Below are positions 1 through 8,097 of a stretch of 64,000 bases of DNA, piece by piece. The notes beneath the pieces were generated by a model that had not been told where the DNA came from, ran no database searches, and saw only the letters and a program-made list of their open reading frames with translations. A program made the translations under genes and the position numbers. Location: contig JAMWDI010000006.1 in NCBI GenBank assembly GCA_023819375.1, positions 45,384 to 109,383 on the forward strand, given 5' to 3'. Position 1 is the first letter of the stretch. Every line of letters starts with the position of its first letter. This DNA is from Candidatus Omnitrophota bacterium (GTDB lineage: Bacteria; Ratteibacteria; UBA8468; B48-G9; JAFGKM01).

Positions 1-1202
1 GGTTCTCTATTTGAAAGAAGGTATATTTTAGGATTAAAGCCCCAAACAATAATTTTATCATCTTTTTTTGTGTTTTTTTCAATATAATCAATAATTTCTG
101 AATATTTTTGAATTTCAAATTCTTTTTTCCATTCTCTGTTTTTTATAAAACAAATCCATCTTTTGTAATAATCCAGTCCGTGCCAATAAAATACTGATTG
201 AAGTATAGAAAAAAATATCAAAATATTTAAAATTTTCGTTTTTTCTTGTTTACTTATAAAATTCCCATATCCAATTATTCCTACAATAATTGATAAAGTT
301 AAAAATGGAACATAATGATGTGGAAATGGAAGTCCATGAATAGCACCCCATAAAAAAGTAATAAACAATAAAATAAGAAGGTCTTTTACTTTTTCATTTT
401 TATTTCTGAAGAAGTTTATCCCAAATATTAAAAGAAAAGGATTCAAAAAGTAAATCCTTGTGATCATAGGGAAAATAAAATATATTTTTTTGATAACATT
501 AACACTAGAAGTTAGAAAAAGTGGATATTTTATATTCCATTCAATCCATTCATAAATTATATTTTTTTGAAATAGGTATGCAAGAAAACTTATAAAAGGG
601 ATAAAGCAAAACACAAATCCTACAATGGTTTTGGTCAGATTTTTAGTTTTTAAAAATACTAAAAAAACAAAAGAAAAAATTAACAATATACCAAACTGTT
701 TTAAAAAAAGAGAAAGGCCAACTAAAATACTTGATAGAAAAATTGAAAAGTAATTCTGAGAAAAAAGAATCAAAAACCAGGAAAGTAATACGAGAAAAAC
801 AATAATAAATTCTGGCCCTTTATGAACGTCTACTGGATAAAAAAGAGTACTTAAAACAGGATAAAAAATTAAAGAAAAAAAAGATGCTTTTTTATTTGAA
901 TATTTTTCAACAATTTTAAATATCAAAAAAGTATTTACAAAAAGGATAAAAAGATAAAAAAGATGAACTGCTAAAAGATAGTTTTCTTTAAAAATTTTTA
1001 AAAAGAAATAATAAATATATCCAAGGCCGAATCCTTTATTTTCAAATATTTCTCTGTATATCTGTCTTCCTTTTGAAATTTTGTAAGCAACAAGCGCATA
1101 TTCTGGTTCATCAACATTTGAGAAATAAGGAAAAATGTAAGGAATTCTAAAGATAAGAGTGAGTAAAAATGAACTAATAAAATAAAAAAAATTTCTTTTC
1201 AT
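1..1202 (-). CDS. GT39/ArnT-like membrane glycosyltransferase (3' end beyond window)
   Basis: The reverse strand is open from an ATG at 1202 to the window edge, about 400 codons, so the C-terminus is missing. The translation begins MKRNFFYFISSFLLTLIF and soon carries an acidic loop (NVDEPEYALVAYKISKGRQIYREIFENK) typical of the first periplasmic loop of GT39/PMT-like transferases. Many hydrophobic segments follow. Near the cut end it has IIVWGFNPKIYLLSNRE, also common in this family. These enzymes move a sugar from a polyprenyl-phosphate donor to a lipid, protein or glycan outside the membrane; the acceptor here is unknown. It lies 2 nt after a GT2 gene and resembles the proteins at 5731 and 8098. 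Confidence 0.8.
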   Translation of the reverse strand, partial: MKRNFFYFISSFLLTLIFRIPYIFPYFSNVDEPEYALVAYKISKGRQIYREIFENKGFGLGYIYYFFLKIFKENYLLAVHLFYLFILFVNTFLIFKIVEKYSNKKASFFSLIFYPVLSTLFYPVDVHKGPEFIIVFLVLLSWFLILFSQNYFSIFLSSILVGLSLFLKQFGILLIFSFVFLVFLKTKNLTKTIVGFVFCFIPFISFLAYLFQKNIIYEWIEWNIKYPLFLTSSVNVIKKIYFIFPMITRIYFLNPFLLIFGINFFRNKNEKVKDLLILLFITFLWGAIHGLPFPHHYVPFLTLSIIVGIIGYGNFISKQEKTKILNILIFFSILQSVFYWHGLDYYKRWICFIKNREWKKEFEIQKYSEIIDYIEKNTKKDDKIIVWGFNPKIYLLSNRE

Positions 1203-1204
1203 TC

Positions 1205-1882
1205 TTAATCAATAAATTTATATTTTATCAAAGTCCATATTGCTTCAATTCCATCTTTCCATCTTATCTTTTTCCCTTCTCTTATTGATCTTGGATTGTA
1301 ACTTATAGGAACTTCATAAATTTTATATCCCCTTTTTCTTAATTTTGCTGTTAATTCCTGACAAAACTCAAATCTTTTACATTTCAAATTAATCCTATCT
1401 AAAATTTCTTTTTTAACCATCTTATAACAAGTAGGAGCATCTGTTAATTTGGTTCCATAAAGTAAATTTGTTAAAAAAGTAACCAATTTCCCTCCATAAT
1501 GGAAAACAAATGAAGATTTTTTATTTTTTCCAAGAATTCTTGAACCAAAAACTACATCTACTTTTTTTTCTTTTATAAATTCAATCATTTTTAACCAGTC
1601 AAATGGATTATATTCCAAATCAGCATCCTGTATTACCACAATATCTCCTGTAATATGTTTAAGCCCTTCTCTTATAGCAGTCCCCTTCCCTTCGTTTTTT
1701 TCTTTGAAGATAATCTTTATTCTTTCATCATTAATACTTTGTAAAATTTCTTTTGTTCCATCTGTACTTCCGTCGTCAACTATTATTATTTCTTTTTCAA
1801 CAGGAACTTCCAGAACCTTTTTTAAAATTTTTAAAATAGTTCTTTTTTCATTATAAACCGGAATGATAACACTTAATTTCAT
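1205..1882 (-). CDS. GT2 family glycosyltransferase, dolichyl/polyprenyl-phosphate sugar synthase-like
   Basis: A 225-aa cytoplasmic GT-A fold enzyme. It opens with MKLSVIIPVYNEKRTI, has the nucleotide-binding DDGSTDGT segment and a DAD metal-binding motif (VVIQDADLEYNP), and ends with a region typical of DPM1-like synthases (ELTAKLRKRGYKIYEVPISYNPR). Such enzymes load a sugar from a nucleotide donor onto polyprenyl phosphate, making the donor used by GT39 transferases. That fits its position between two GT39 genes. There are no C-terminal membrane helices, so it is the soluble type. Family assignment is firm; the sugar cannot be read from sequence. Confidence 0.9.
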   Translation of the reverse strand: MKLSVIIPVYNEKRTILKILKKVLEVPVEKEIIIVDDGSTDGTKEILQSINDERIKIIFKEKNEGKGTAIREGLKHITGDIVVIQDADLEYNPFDWLKMIEFIKEKKVDVVFGSRILGKNKKSSFVFHYGGKLVTFLTNLLYGTKLTDAPTCYKMVKKEILDRINLKCKRFEFCQELTAKLRKRGYKIYEVPISYNPRSIREGKKIRWKDGIEAIWTLIKYKFID

Positions 1883-1937
1883 TTTTCAATTAAAATTTGT
1901 TCTCCTAAGGAAATTATAAAGTGAATACAAATTAATA

Positions 1938-3137
1938 TCAAGAAATTTTCAAATAAGTGTTAGGTCTAAAAAATTTCTTAAACAAATCTAATGTATAAAA
2001 AAAACCATGAACAGAAAAAATTATATAAAATGGTTCAATTGGTAATCTGTATCTTATTGATGCAAGGTAAATCATATGAAATACTGTAAAAATAAAAATC
2101 AGTATATGTAAAAAATTTGCTTTTGAATTTTTGAATGAAACAAAAAAGCCGATTATAAAAAATGGTAAAAGAATCCCAAAGGATGAAATACTTATAATTC
2201 TGTATAAAATTTTTTCTTCAAACTCTGGAGCATTGGGGACAATATTCCAAAATCTTTTAAATTTATTTTTAAGTAGATATAAAAATCTTTTCGGGTTTTT
2301 TTTAATTACTTCTATTGTCATTTTATATAAGAGTTTATCTCTTGTAATTTCTTCAATTTGATGTATATTTTGGGGGAAATAAGAACAGGGACCTCCATCT
2401 GAAAAAGGATTATTTCCTTCCCAGAAAACCCATCCACCCATAGTTGTTCCTGGAATAAATTTTTTAAAAATTTTGTAATTTCTAATTATCCATGGTGATA
2501 AAACTATGCAAAATCCGATAACAAGAAAAAAGACCTTTCTGAATTTTAATTTTAGATTTTCTTTTAAAAATAACAATTTTAAAATTACAAAAGGAATAAA
2601 AATTTGAAAGGTTGGTCTTGTTAGTCCAGCAACTCCACTTATAACTCCTGCTTTTAAAGATATTATTCCGTTTGTATCACTCAATTTTATTAGATAAAAA
2701 ATGCTTAAAACAACAAAAAAAAGAAAGAAAGTTTCTGTTAACAAAAAACCATTATAAAAAATGAAAAAAGGATAAAAAGAAGAAATTATGGCAGAAAGTG
2801 TTCCCTCTTTTTTTCCAAAAATTTCCTTTGAGATTTGGTAAATTATGTAAACTGTAAAAGTTGAAATTAAACTCTGAAAAATTCTTATATGTAGAAAATT
2901 AAACTTTAAATAAAATAAAATACTTAAAATTAAAGGATATAAAGGTGGCCTAAAACTTTTAAAATTCTCATTTACAATTAAACCCTTTCCTGACAGAAAA
3001 TTTTTAACCATTTTTAGATATTCAAACTCGTCATCAAAATAAAGATAGTTTTTCAAATAAAAGACAAAGGAAATCCTCAAAATAAAACTAAACGATAAAA
3101 TAAAAACTAAAAATTTTCTTTCAGATATTCTTTCCAT
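1938..3137 (-). CDS. GT39/ArnT-like membrane glycosyltransferase
   Basis: A 399-aa multi-spanning membrane protein. After the first helix comes a loop with acidic residues (YFDDEFEYLKMVKNFLSGKGLI) followed by FRPPLYPLILSIL, the usual GT39 arrangement of catalytic acidic loop, GxG region and RPPLYP. The C-terminal part has further helices and YLASIRYRLPIEPF, a common end motif. Its 5' end overlaps the deacetylase gene by 31 nt, so the two are probably co-transcribed and translationally coupled. Likely role: transfer of a polyprenyl-linked sugar onto a surface glycan or protein. The acceptor is unknown. Confidence 0.85.
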   Translation of the reverse strand: MERISERKFLVFILSFSFILRISFVFYLKNYLYFDDEFEYLKMVKNFLSGKGLIVNENFKSFRPPLYPLILSILFYLKFNFLHIRIFQSLISTFTVYIIYQISKEIFGKKEGTLSAIISSFYPFFIFYNGFLLTETFFLFFVVLSIFYLIKLSDTNGIISLKAGVISGVAGLTRPTFQIFIPFVILKLLFLKENLKLKFRKVFFLVIGFCIVLSPWIIRNYKIFKKFIPGTTMGGWVFWEGNNPFSDGGPCSYFPQNIHQIEEITRDKLLYKMTIEVIKKNPKRFLYLLKNKFKRFWNIVPNAPEFEEKILYRIISISSFGILLPFFIIGFFVSFKNSKANFLHILIFIFTVFHMIYLASIRYRLPIEPFYIIFSVHGFFYTLDLFKKFFRPNTYLKIS

Positions 3138-3799
3138 ATTTTAAATTTAAAAATTAAAAAATTATTATGTCCATAAATTCCGACTCTTTTAATCGTAAAA
3201 TTGGAATAATAAGTTCTTCTAAATCTTTTAGGTGTCACAAAGGCCTTTTTATAACCACTTTTCTTTACAATTTCTTCTATTTTTTTATTGAATTCTCCAT
3301 AAGGATAACAAAAGAATTTTACTTCTTTTCCAAGTTTATCTTCTATCATTTTTTTAGAGTTTATTATCTCTTCTTTTATTTTCTCTTCCGATAGTAAAGT
3401 GAGATGTGGATGTGTTAAAGTGTGAGAACCAAATTCTACACCATTTTTAGCCATATCAAAAATTTCTTTCCAGTTTAAAAATCTATCCTTTTCCACACTT
3501 TTGTAACGAAGAAAGATTTTATCTGTATTGATATAATTTACTACCAAAAAAATCAGTGGTTTTATATTCAATTTTTCCAGAAATTCATAAGCAAACCAAT
3601 AATTGTCTGCAAAACCATCATCAAAAGTTAAAAGGACTTTTTTTCTAATTTCATTTCCTGTTGATATATATTCATCTGCTTTTAAAAATTTAAATTTTTT
3701 AAAAATTAAATACTCTATTTGTTTTTTAAACTCTTCAATATTTACTGTAAGCGCATCACTCTTATACCAAGGATTAACTCTATGATATGAAAGTACCAT
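3107..3799 (-). CDS. Polysaccharide deacetylase (NodB/CE4 family)
   Basis: A 230-aa protein with the CE4 signatures: MVLSYHRV near the start, LTFDDGFADN (motif 1, with the metal-binding and catalytic aspartates), FGSHTLTHPHLT (motif 2, zinc histidines) and FCYPYGEFN (motif 3). The family removes N-acetyl or O-acetyl groups from chitin-like, peptidoglycan or exopolysaccharide chains. There is no clear signal peptide, so it may act on a cytoplasmic or membrane-associated intermediate, or the start may be misplaced. Surrounded by glycosyltransferases, it probably trims acetyl groups from the glycan made by this cluster. Confidence 0.9.
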   Translation of the reverse strand: MVLSYHRVNPWYKSDALTVNIEEFKKQIEYLIFKKFKFLKADEYISTGNEIRKKVLLTFDDGFADNYWFAYEFLEKLNIKPLIFLVVNYINTDKIFLRYKSVEKDRFLNWKEIFDMAKNGVEFGSHTLTHPHLTLLSEEKIKEEIINSKKMIEDKLGKEVKFFCYPYGEFNKKIEEIVKKSGYKKAFVTPKRFRRTYYSNFTIKRVGIYGHNNFLIFKFKIWKEYLKENF

Positions 3800-3808
3800 T
3801 TTTTGTTT

Positions 3809-4543
3809 TCAAAATTTTATTCTTTTAAATTTATATCTTAAAATAAGTAGAATCATTTTTAAGCCAAGAAAAAATGCCTTTCTCATACTTCCTGTGACAG
3901 AAGATTTTCCAACTCTTGGTTTATAGTTAACAGGGATTTCTATAAATTTTGTTCCAGTTTTTATAACAAGTAGCGTTATTTCAGGCCCAAAATGTTCTTT
4001 ACCGACAGTAAAATGATTTTTTATTTTTTCATATAAGGGTCTTTTAATAAGTCTCATTGTACAACCAACATCTGTTAAAGTTGTTGTATTGTAAAGAAAT
4101 TCCATTAATTTTGCAACAGCCCAATTACCCCATTTTAAAAAGAAATTCATATTTGCTCCTTTCCAGATAAGTTCTCTCGTTGTTCTTGTTCCCAAAACAT
4201 AATCAAAATCATCGCTATAAGCAAGAAGTTTAATAACATCCCTACCTTCAAATGTTCCATCTGGTTCCGAAATAATTAAATAATCTCCAGTTGCTTCAGA
4301 AAGTCCTTTTTGAATGGCAAAACCATATCCCTGTTTTTTTTCATAAACAAGACGTGCCTTTGTCTTTTTTACTTCTTCATCAGTTCCTTCAACTGCATTA
4401 TTGTTTACAACAACTATTTCATCAACATAACCAGATGCAAAAAAATCTTCTATTGCCTGCCTTATGGAATCCTTTTCATTGTATGTTGGAAATATTACCG
4501 ATACTTTTTTATTTTTCCACATTTTTTTTAAAAAATAAAACAC
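3809..4543 (-). CDS. GT2 family glycosyltransferase
   Basis: A 244-aa GT-A enzyme. The N-terminus KKVSVIFPTYNEKDSIRQAI and the segment GDYLIISEPDGTFEGRDV (acidic metal site as EPDG) place it in the polyprenyl-phosphate sugar synthase branch of GT2. The later GCTMRLIKRPLYEKI and EIPVNYKPRVGKSSVTG are also typical of this group. It overlaps the preceding GT39 gene by 35 nt, repeating the GT39 plus GT2 pairing seen at 1205-3137. Likely role: charging a lipid carrier for the neighbouring GT39 enzyme. Sugar identity is unknown. Confidence 0.88.
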   Translation of the reverse strand: MFYFLKKMWKNKKVSVIFPTYNEKDSIRQAIEDFFASGYVDEIVVVNNNAVEGTDEEVKKTKARLVYEKKQGYGFAIQKGLSEATGDYLIISEPDGTFEGRDVIKLLAYSDDFDYVLGTRTTRELIWKGANMNFFLKWGNWAVAKLMEFLYNTTTLTDVGCTMRLIKRPLYEKIKNHFTVGKEHFGPEITLLVIKTGTKFIEIPVNYKPRVGKSSVTGSMRKAFFLGLKMILLILRYKFKRIKF

Positions 4544-5714
4544 TAAAAATTATTAGAAATGGTGATAAAGGTTCTCTATATCTTATTACTGTTTTAAAAA
4601 AGAGTATTATCGGTAAAGACCAACCAATTATTAAAAAGTATATAAATAAAAATTTGCGCCAAATTTTAATATTTTTTAATAATCCTGCAAATCCAAAAAA
4701 AATTAAGGGAGTATATGTTAAAAAGCCGATTATAACATGATAGGTTTTGTAATTTTCTCCAGGCCCAGAAAAAGTATGAGGGTATAATCTCCAGTATCTT
4801 TTAAATCTATCAAAAATTAGTTTAAGATACGTTTTAGGATTATTAAGAATAAAATTTTTTGCTTCTTTATAAAGAGCGTTATTTATTTCTATTTCACTTA
4901 AGCCCTCAAATTTTTTAAAGTATTCTAATGGCGGATTCCAATAACCAGAAGGTTCATTTAAAGAATTAGAATTGTTTGCTATATAACATACTATACCACC
5001 CTCAGTTGAGGTAATCAAAAATTTTTTAAAGATTTTATAATTTCTAATACCCCATGGAGATATAACTAAAAGGCATGGTATCGTAATTAGAAGGTAATTT
5101 TTTAAGAATTTTTCTCTGTAAAATAAAATAAAATATATGAAAAGGAAAATCAAAAGTATTAAAAATAAACTTCTTGTTAATATACCAAATCCTAAAAAAA
5201 TTCCACTAATAAAATAATAAAAAATATTGCTATTCTTTTCTCCAAGCATCAAAAAAAATGTAAATCCGCACATTAAAAATATTTCAAGGGTTACAGGAGC
5301 AAGATAACCAGTCCAAAAAATAGATGGTGGATAAATTGAGAACAGTAAAGCAGATAAAAGCCCAGTTCTTTTATCAATAAGTGTTATTCCAAGGAAATAT
5401 ATAAGAATACAAGTTAAAGAACTTAAAATTGCCAGTCCTATTTTGGCGGCAAAATAATTATGTCCAAAAATTTTGTAAATAATCGCTAAAAATAAAGGAA
5501 AACCTGGGCTTCTCCATGCATAAAATCTCGGCCCATCAGGAAAATATGGATTATTTACCCAATATCCTTGTCCTGATGCAATTTTCCATCCAAGTTCATC
5601 CCACCAGTCACCCCAGACATCAACGTTATTGTTAAGTGTTAAAATAAAACCAATTCTTAAAACTAAAGCCCACAAAAAAATTAGAAACAGATATTTTTCA
5701 TAAGTTTTTTTCAT
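4509..5714 (-). CDS. GT39/ArnT-like membrane glycosyltransferase
   Basis: About 401 aa from the ATG at 5714 (MKKTYEKYLFLIFLWAL). A longer reading to 5771 exists, but it runs into the divergent gene at 5731 and adds only 19 unlikely residues, so I chose 5714. The first loop VDVWGDWWDELGWKIASGQGYW, the following FPDGPRFYAWRSPGFPLFLA and about ten hydrophobic segments match the GT39 layout. The late RYREPLSPFLIIF is the usual end motif. It is the first gene of the leftward glycan block. No Shine-Dalgarno sequence is visible; a TATAAT on the reverse strand (5730-5725) ends 10 nt upstream of the ATG. Confidence 0.85.
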   Translation of the reverse strand: MKKTYEKYLFLIFLWALVLRIGFILTLNNNVDVWGDWWDELGWKIASGQGYWVNNPYFPDGPRFYAWRSPGFPLFLAIIYKIFGHNYFAAKIGLAILSSLTCILIYFLGITLIDKRTGLLSALLFSIYPPSIFWTGYLAPVTLEIFLMCGFTFFLMLGEKNSNIFYYFISGIFLGFGILTRSLFLILLIFLFIYFILFYREKFLKNYLLITIPCLLVISPWGIRNYKIFKKFLITSTEGGIVCYIANNSNSLNEPSGYWNPPLEYFKKFEGLSEIEINNALYKEAKNFILNNPKTYLKLIFDRFKRYWRLYPHTFSGPGENYKTYHVIIGFLTYTPLIFFGFAGLLKNIKIWRKFLFIYFLIIGWSLPIILFFKTVIRYREPLSPFLIIFSVLFFKKNVEK

Positions 5715-5724
5715 GTTAATATAA

Positions 5725-5732
5725 ATTATAAT
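5725..5732. promoter_or_regulatory. Bidirectional TATAAT-like -10 box between divergent glycan operons
   Basis: The 16-nt gap between the divergent starts at 5714 and 5731 holds the palindrome ATTATAAT. On the reverse strand it reads TATAAT about 10 nt before the leftward ATG. On the forward strand the same bases overlap the rightward ATG, so the forward gene must use another promoter or a later start. I see no good -35 box in either direction. Confidence 0.35.
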
Positions 5733-7113
5733 GTTTATTGAAAAAAAAATAAATTTTAGATTGTTAAACAAGTTTCTAATCCCAATTTTCGGGATTTATT
5801 TTTTTCTAATTGTTCCATCAACATTACCAAATTTTTATCCAATGTTTATTGATTCTGGAACTTATGGATATGTTGCTCAACAAATTAACAAAGGGAAGTT
5901 ATTGTATAAAGAAATATTTGAAATAAAGTTACCTGGAATTTATTATATTTACGCTTTTTTATTCAAAATATTTACAGATTCAAGATGGGTGCTTTATTTT
6001 GTTGACTTAATCCATAATTTCTTAATTTTATTTTTTATTTATCTAATTTTTAAAAGAGAAAATTTAATTGATTACTATTGGCTTTTTTCAATATTTTTTA
6101 TAACTTGTCTTCGTGTTTATCCTTCATATTGTGATGGCAATCTGAATGAACACTGGTATTTATTCTTCTTTTTACTTTTTTATTATTTAATTAATTCAGA
6201 GAAAAACAAAATAAAAGAATTAATTGCTGGGTTTTCTTTTTCTTATCTTTTTTTCCTGAAACAAAATTTTATTTTTTTGAATATTCCTTTGATTTATTTT
6301 TTCCGAAAAAAAATGAAAAATTATTTTTTTATTCTTGGATTTCTTCCTATGACTTTATTTTTCCTTTACATTATAATTAAAAGTTGGCCTGAATCATTAA
6401 AAGCAATTTTTCTTTTTCCCTTGAGAAGGTCAGGAGAAGAAAAAATGTCTTTAATTTTAAAACTCAAAACTGGAATAATTTATGGTCCCTTTTTGCAGTT
6501 TTTAATTCTTTTTATTTTAAGTTGTATTAAAAATAGTAAAATAAAAAGATTTATCATTTTACAAGGTCTAATTCTTCTTTTTATAACATTTTTTCTTCCT
6601 CTTTTTTATATACATTATTTAGTTCTTCTCCTTATATTGACAATCCCCTCTTTTACAATTATTGGAAAAGAATATCCGAAATATTTTTGCTTTTTTTTGT
6701 TGTTTTTTTTAATCTTTCCACCCTTTAAATTTATAAAAATAAGATTTAAACATTCTTTTAAAGCCCTTAGACTTACTCTTGTTGAAAAAGATTTAAGATT
6801 AGCATCACCTCCTATGGCTTTTACAATAATCAAATATCTTAAAGAAAATGAAAAATTTATAATGATACCTTCATATCCAGAAATTTACTTTATGACTAAA
6901 ACTGAGTCTCCTTATAGATTTTTTCTTTTAGATGATCTTGTATCTAAATTTTTCAAAGAAGAGTTTAAAAAAATGATAAAAGAAAGACCGCCTGATTACG
7001 TTTATCTTGAAAAAGAAGTTTCCTATTTTGAGAAGGTTTTTTATTTAGATAGAAGAGAATATGAATTAAAACAAATTGACGAAAATTTATTTAAATTTAA
7101 AATTTTACGATAA
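5731..7113 (+). CDS. GT39-like multi-membrane glycosyltransferase, paralogue of the gene at 8098
   Basis: 460 aa, strongly hydrophobic with about ten predicted helices. After the first helix come FIDSGTYGYVAQQINKG and then LPGIYYIYAF, the acidic loop and Pro-Gly-Tyr region of GT39-like proteins. A soluble C-terminal part contains FIMIPSYPEIYFMTKTES. The 8098 product shares nearly the same motifs in the same order, including QQxNKGK, YKE and FKIF-DSRW. Donor and acceptor are unknown. No Shine-Dalgarno sequence is visible. It starts a rightward group of three genes separated by 4-5 nt. Confidence 0.8.
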   Translation: MFIEKKINFRLLNKFLIPIFGIYFFLIVPSTLPNFYPMFIDSGTYGYVAQQINKGKLLYKEIFEIKLPGIYYIYAFLFKIFTDSRWVLYFVDLIHNFLILFFIYLIFKRENLIDYYWLFSIFFITCLRVYPSYCDGNLNEHWYLFFFLLFYYLINSEKNKIKELIAGFSFSYLFFLKQNFIFLNIPLIYFFRKKMKNYFFILGFLPMTLFFLYIIIKSWPESLKAIFLFPLRRSGEEKMSLILKLKTGIIYGPFLQFLILFILSCIKNSKIKRFIILQGLILLFITFFLPLFYIHYLVLLLILTIPSFTIIGKEYPKYFCFFLLFFLIFPPFKFIKIRFKHSFKALRLTLVEKDLRLASPPMAFTIIKYLKENEKFIMIPSYPEIYFMTKTESPYRFFLLDDLVSKFFKEEFKKMIKERPPDYVYLEKEVSYFEKVFYLDRREYELKQIDENLFKFKILR

Positions 7114-7118
7114 ACAAA

Positions 7119-8093
7119 ATGGGGCAAAAATTTTATTTTGGATTTTCTGATTATCTTTTACTTGAGGTTGCAAATATTAATTTTTATCAATTACATTTTG
7201 ATGCTGAAAGCATAGTAAGAGGTTACAAAAAATTAAAAGAAATTGCTGAGGAACTCAATATAGAACCACCTATTCCACGGATGGCCGGTTTTGCTTATTC
7301 ACACATTGCTTCACTTGGTGCAAAAATTGAATTTCCAATTGATGGAGAACCAAAACCGTTTCCTTTAATAAAAAATATTGAAGATATTGATAATTTAAAA
7401 GAACCTGAAGATTATTTGAGTGCATCTTTAATACAGAAAAAACTAAAAACATTATCAGAACTAAAGAGAATTGTTCCTGAAACTCCAAATACAATTGGAC
7501 ATTTATTTGAAGGGCCTATAACAACAGCAGTTTTGCTTATGGGACAGGATTTTTTTATCCTTGTTTACGATAATCCAAAAAAGGCGCATAAATTACTTAA
7601 ATTTTGTGTAAGAAGTGCTTTAAATTATTCAAAATGTATATTAAATTATTTTGGAGAAGAGTTGAAAGAAGGTCCAAAAGGAATTCCTGATGATTTTGCA
7701 GGTATTTTACACCCAAAACTTTTTCCTGAATTTGTTTTGCCTTACTGGGAAGAGATGTATGAAAGATTAAAGGCAACCGAAAGACATTTACATAGTGAAC
7801 TATTAAGAGAAGAACACTTAAAATTTCTAAAAGATGTGAAAATTGATGTTTTTGATCCTTCTGCAGACCAGTATTTAAATGGAGAAATTTTGTTAAAGAA
7901 ATGTCCTTGTAAATTTACTTTAAGAATTCAATCTTGGGAAATTTTCAATCTATCTGCAGATGAACTTGAAAAATTATATATAAAACTTGCAAGTTATAAA
8001 CCTATCTCTATAAATTTTTATTTAGATAGATTGATTGACTTACCTAAGATAAAAAGACTATTGAAAATAGCAAGAGAATTAGAGAAAAATTAA
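7119..8093 (+). CDS. Uroporphyrinogen decarboxylase (URO-D) family protein, possibly a methyltransferase
   Basis: 324 aa. Segments typical of the URO-D superfamily are GFAYSHIASLGAKIEF, ...IEDIDNLKEPED, the middle GPITTAVLLMGQDFFILVYDNPKKAHKLL, and DDFAGILHPKLFPEFVLPYWEEMYERL. The family includes heme-pathway decarboxylases and corrinoid-dependent methyltransferases such as MtaA and MtbA. The latter branch is more likely because the protein is divergent and no heme genes are near, but no zinc motif can be assigned with certainty. It sits between two membrane transferase paralogues, an odd place for either role. A carbohydrate or methyl-transfer task in the glycan cluster is only inference. 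Confidence 0.72.
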   Translation: MGQKFYFGFSDYLLLEVANINFYQLHFDAESIVRGYKKLKEIAEELNIEPPIPRMAGFAYSHIASLGAKIEFPIDGEPKPFPLIKNIEDIDNLKEPEDYLSASLIQKKLKTLSELKRIVPETPNTIGHLFEGPITTAVLLMGQDFFILVYDNPKKAHKLLKFCVRSALNYSKCILNYFGEELKEGPKGIPDDFAGILHPKLFPEFVLPYWEEMYERLKATERHLHSELLREEHLKFLKDVKIDVFDPSADQYLNGEILLKKCPCKFTLRIQSWEIFNLSADELEKLYIKLASYKPISINFYLDRLIDLPKIKRLLKIARELEKN

Positions 8094-8097
8094 ATAT

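Noticed and set aside
4291-4740. 149-codon forward frame opposite the GT2 and GT39 genes
   Set aside because: It lies antisense to two well-supported glycosyltransferases, has biased repetitive composition (Leu, Gln, His) and no ribosome site.
5731-5771. N-terminal extension of the reverse GT39 gene to 5771
   Set aside because: It would overlap the divergent gene start and adds residues without family similarity; the ATG at 5714 fits better.
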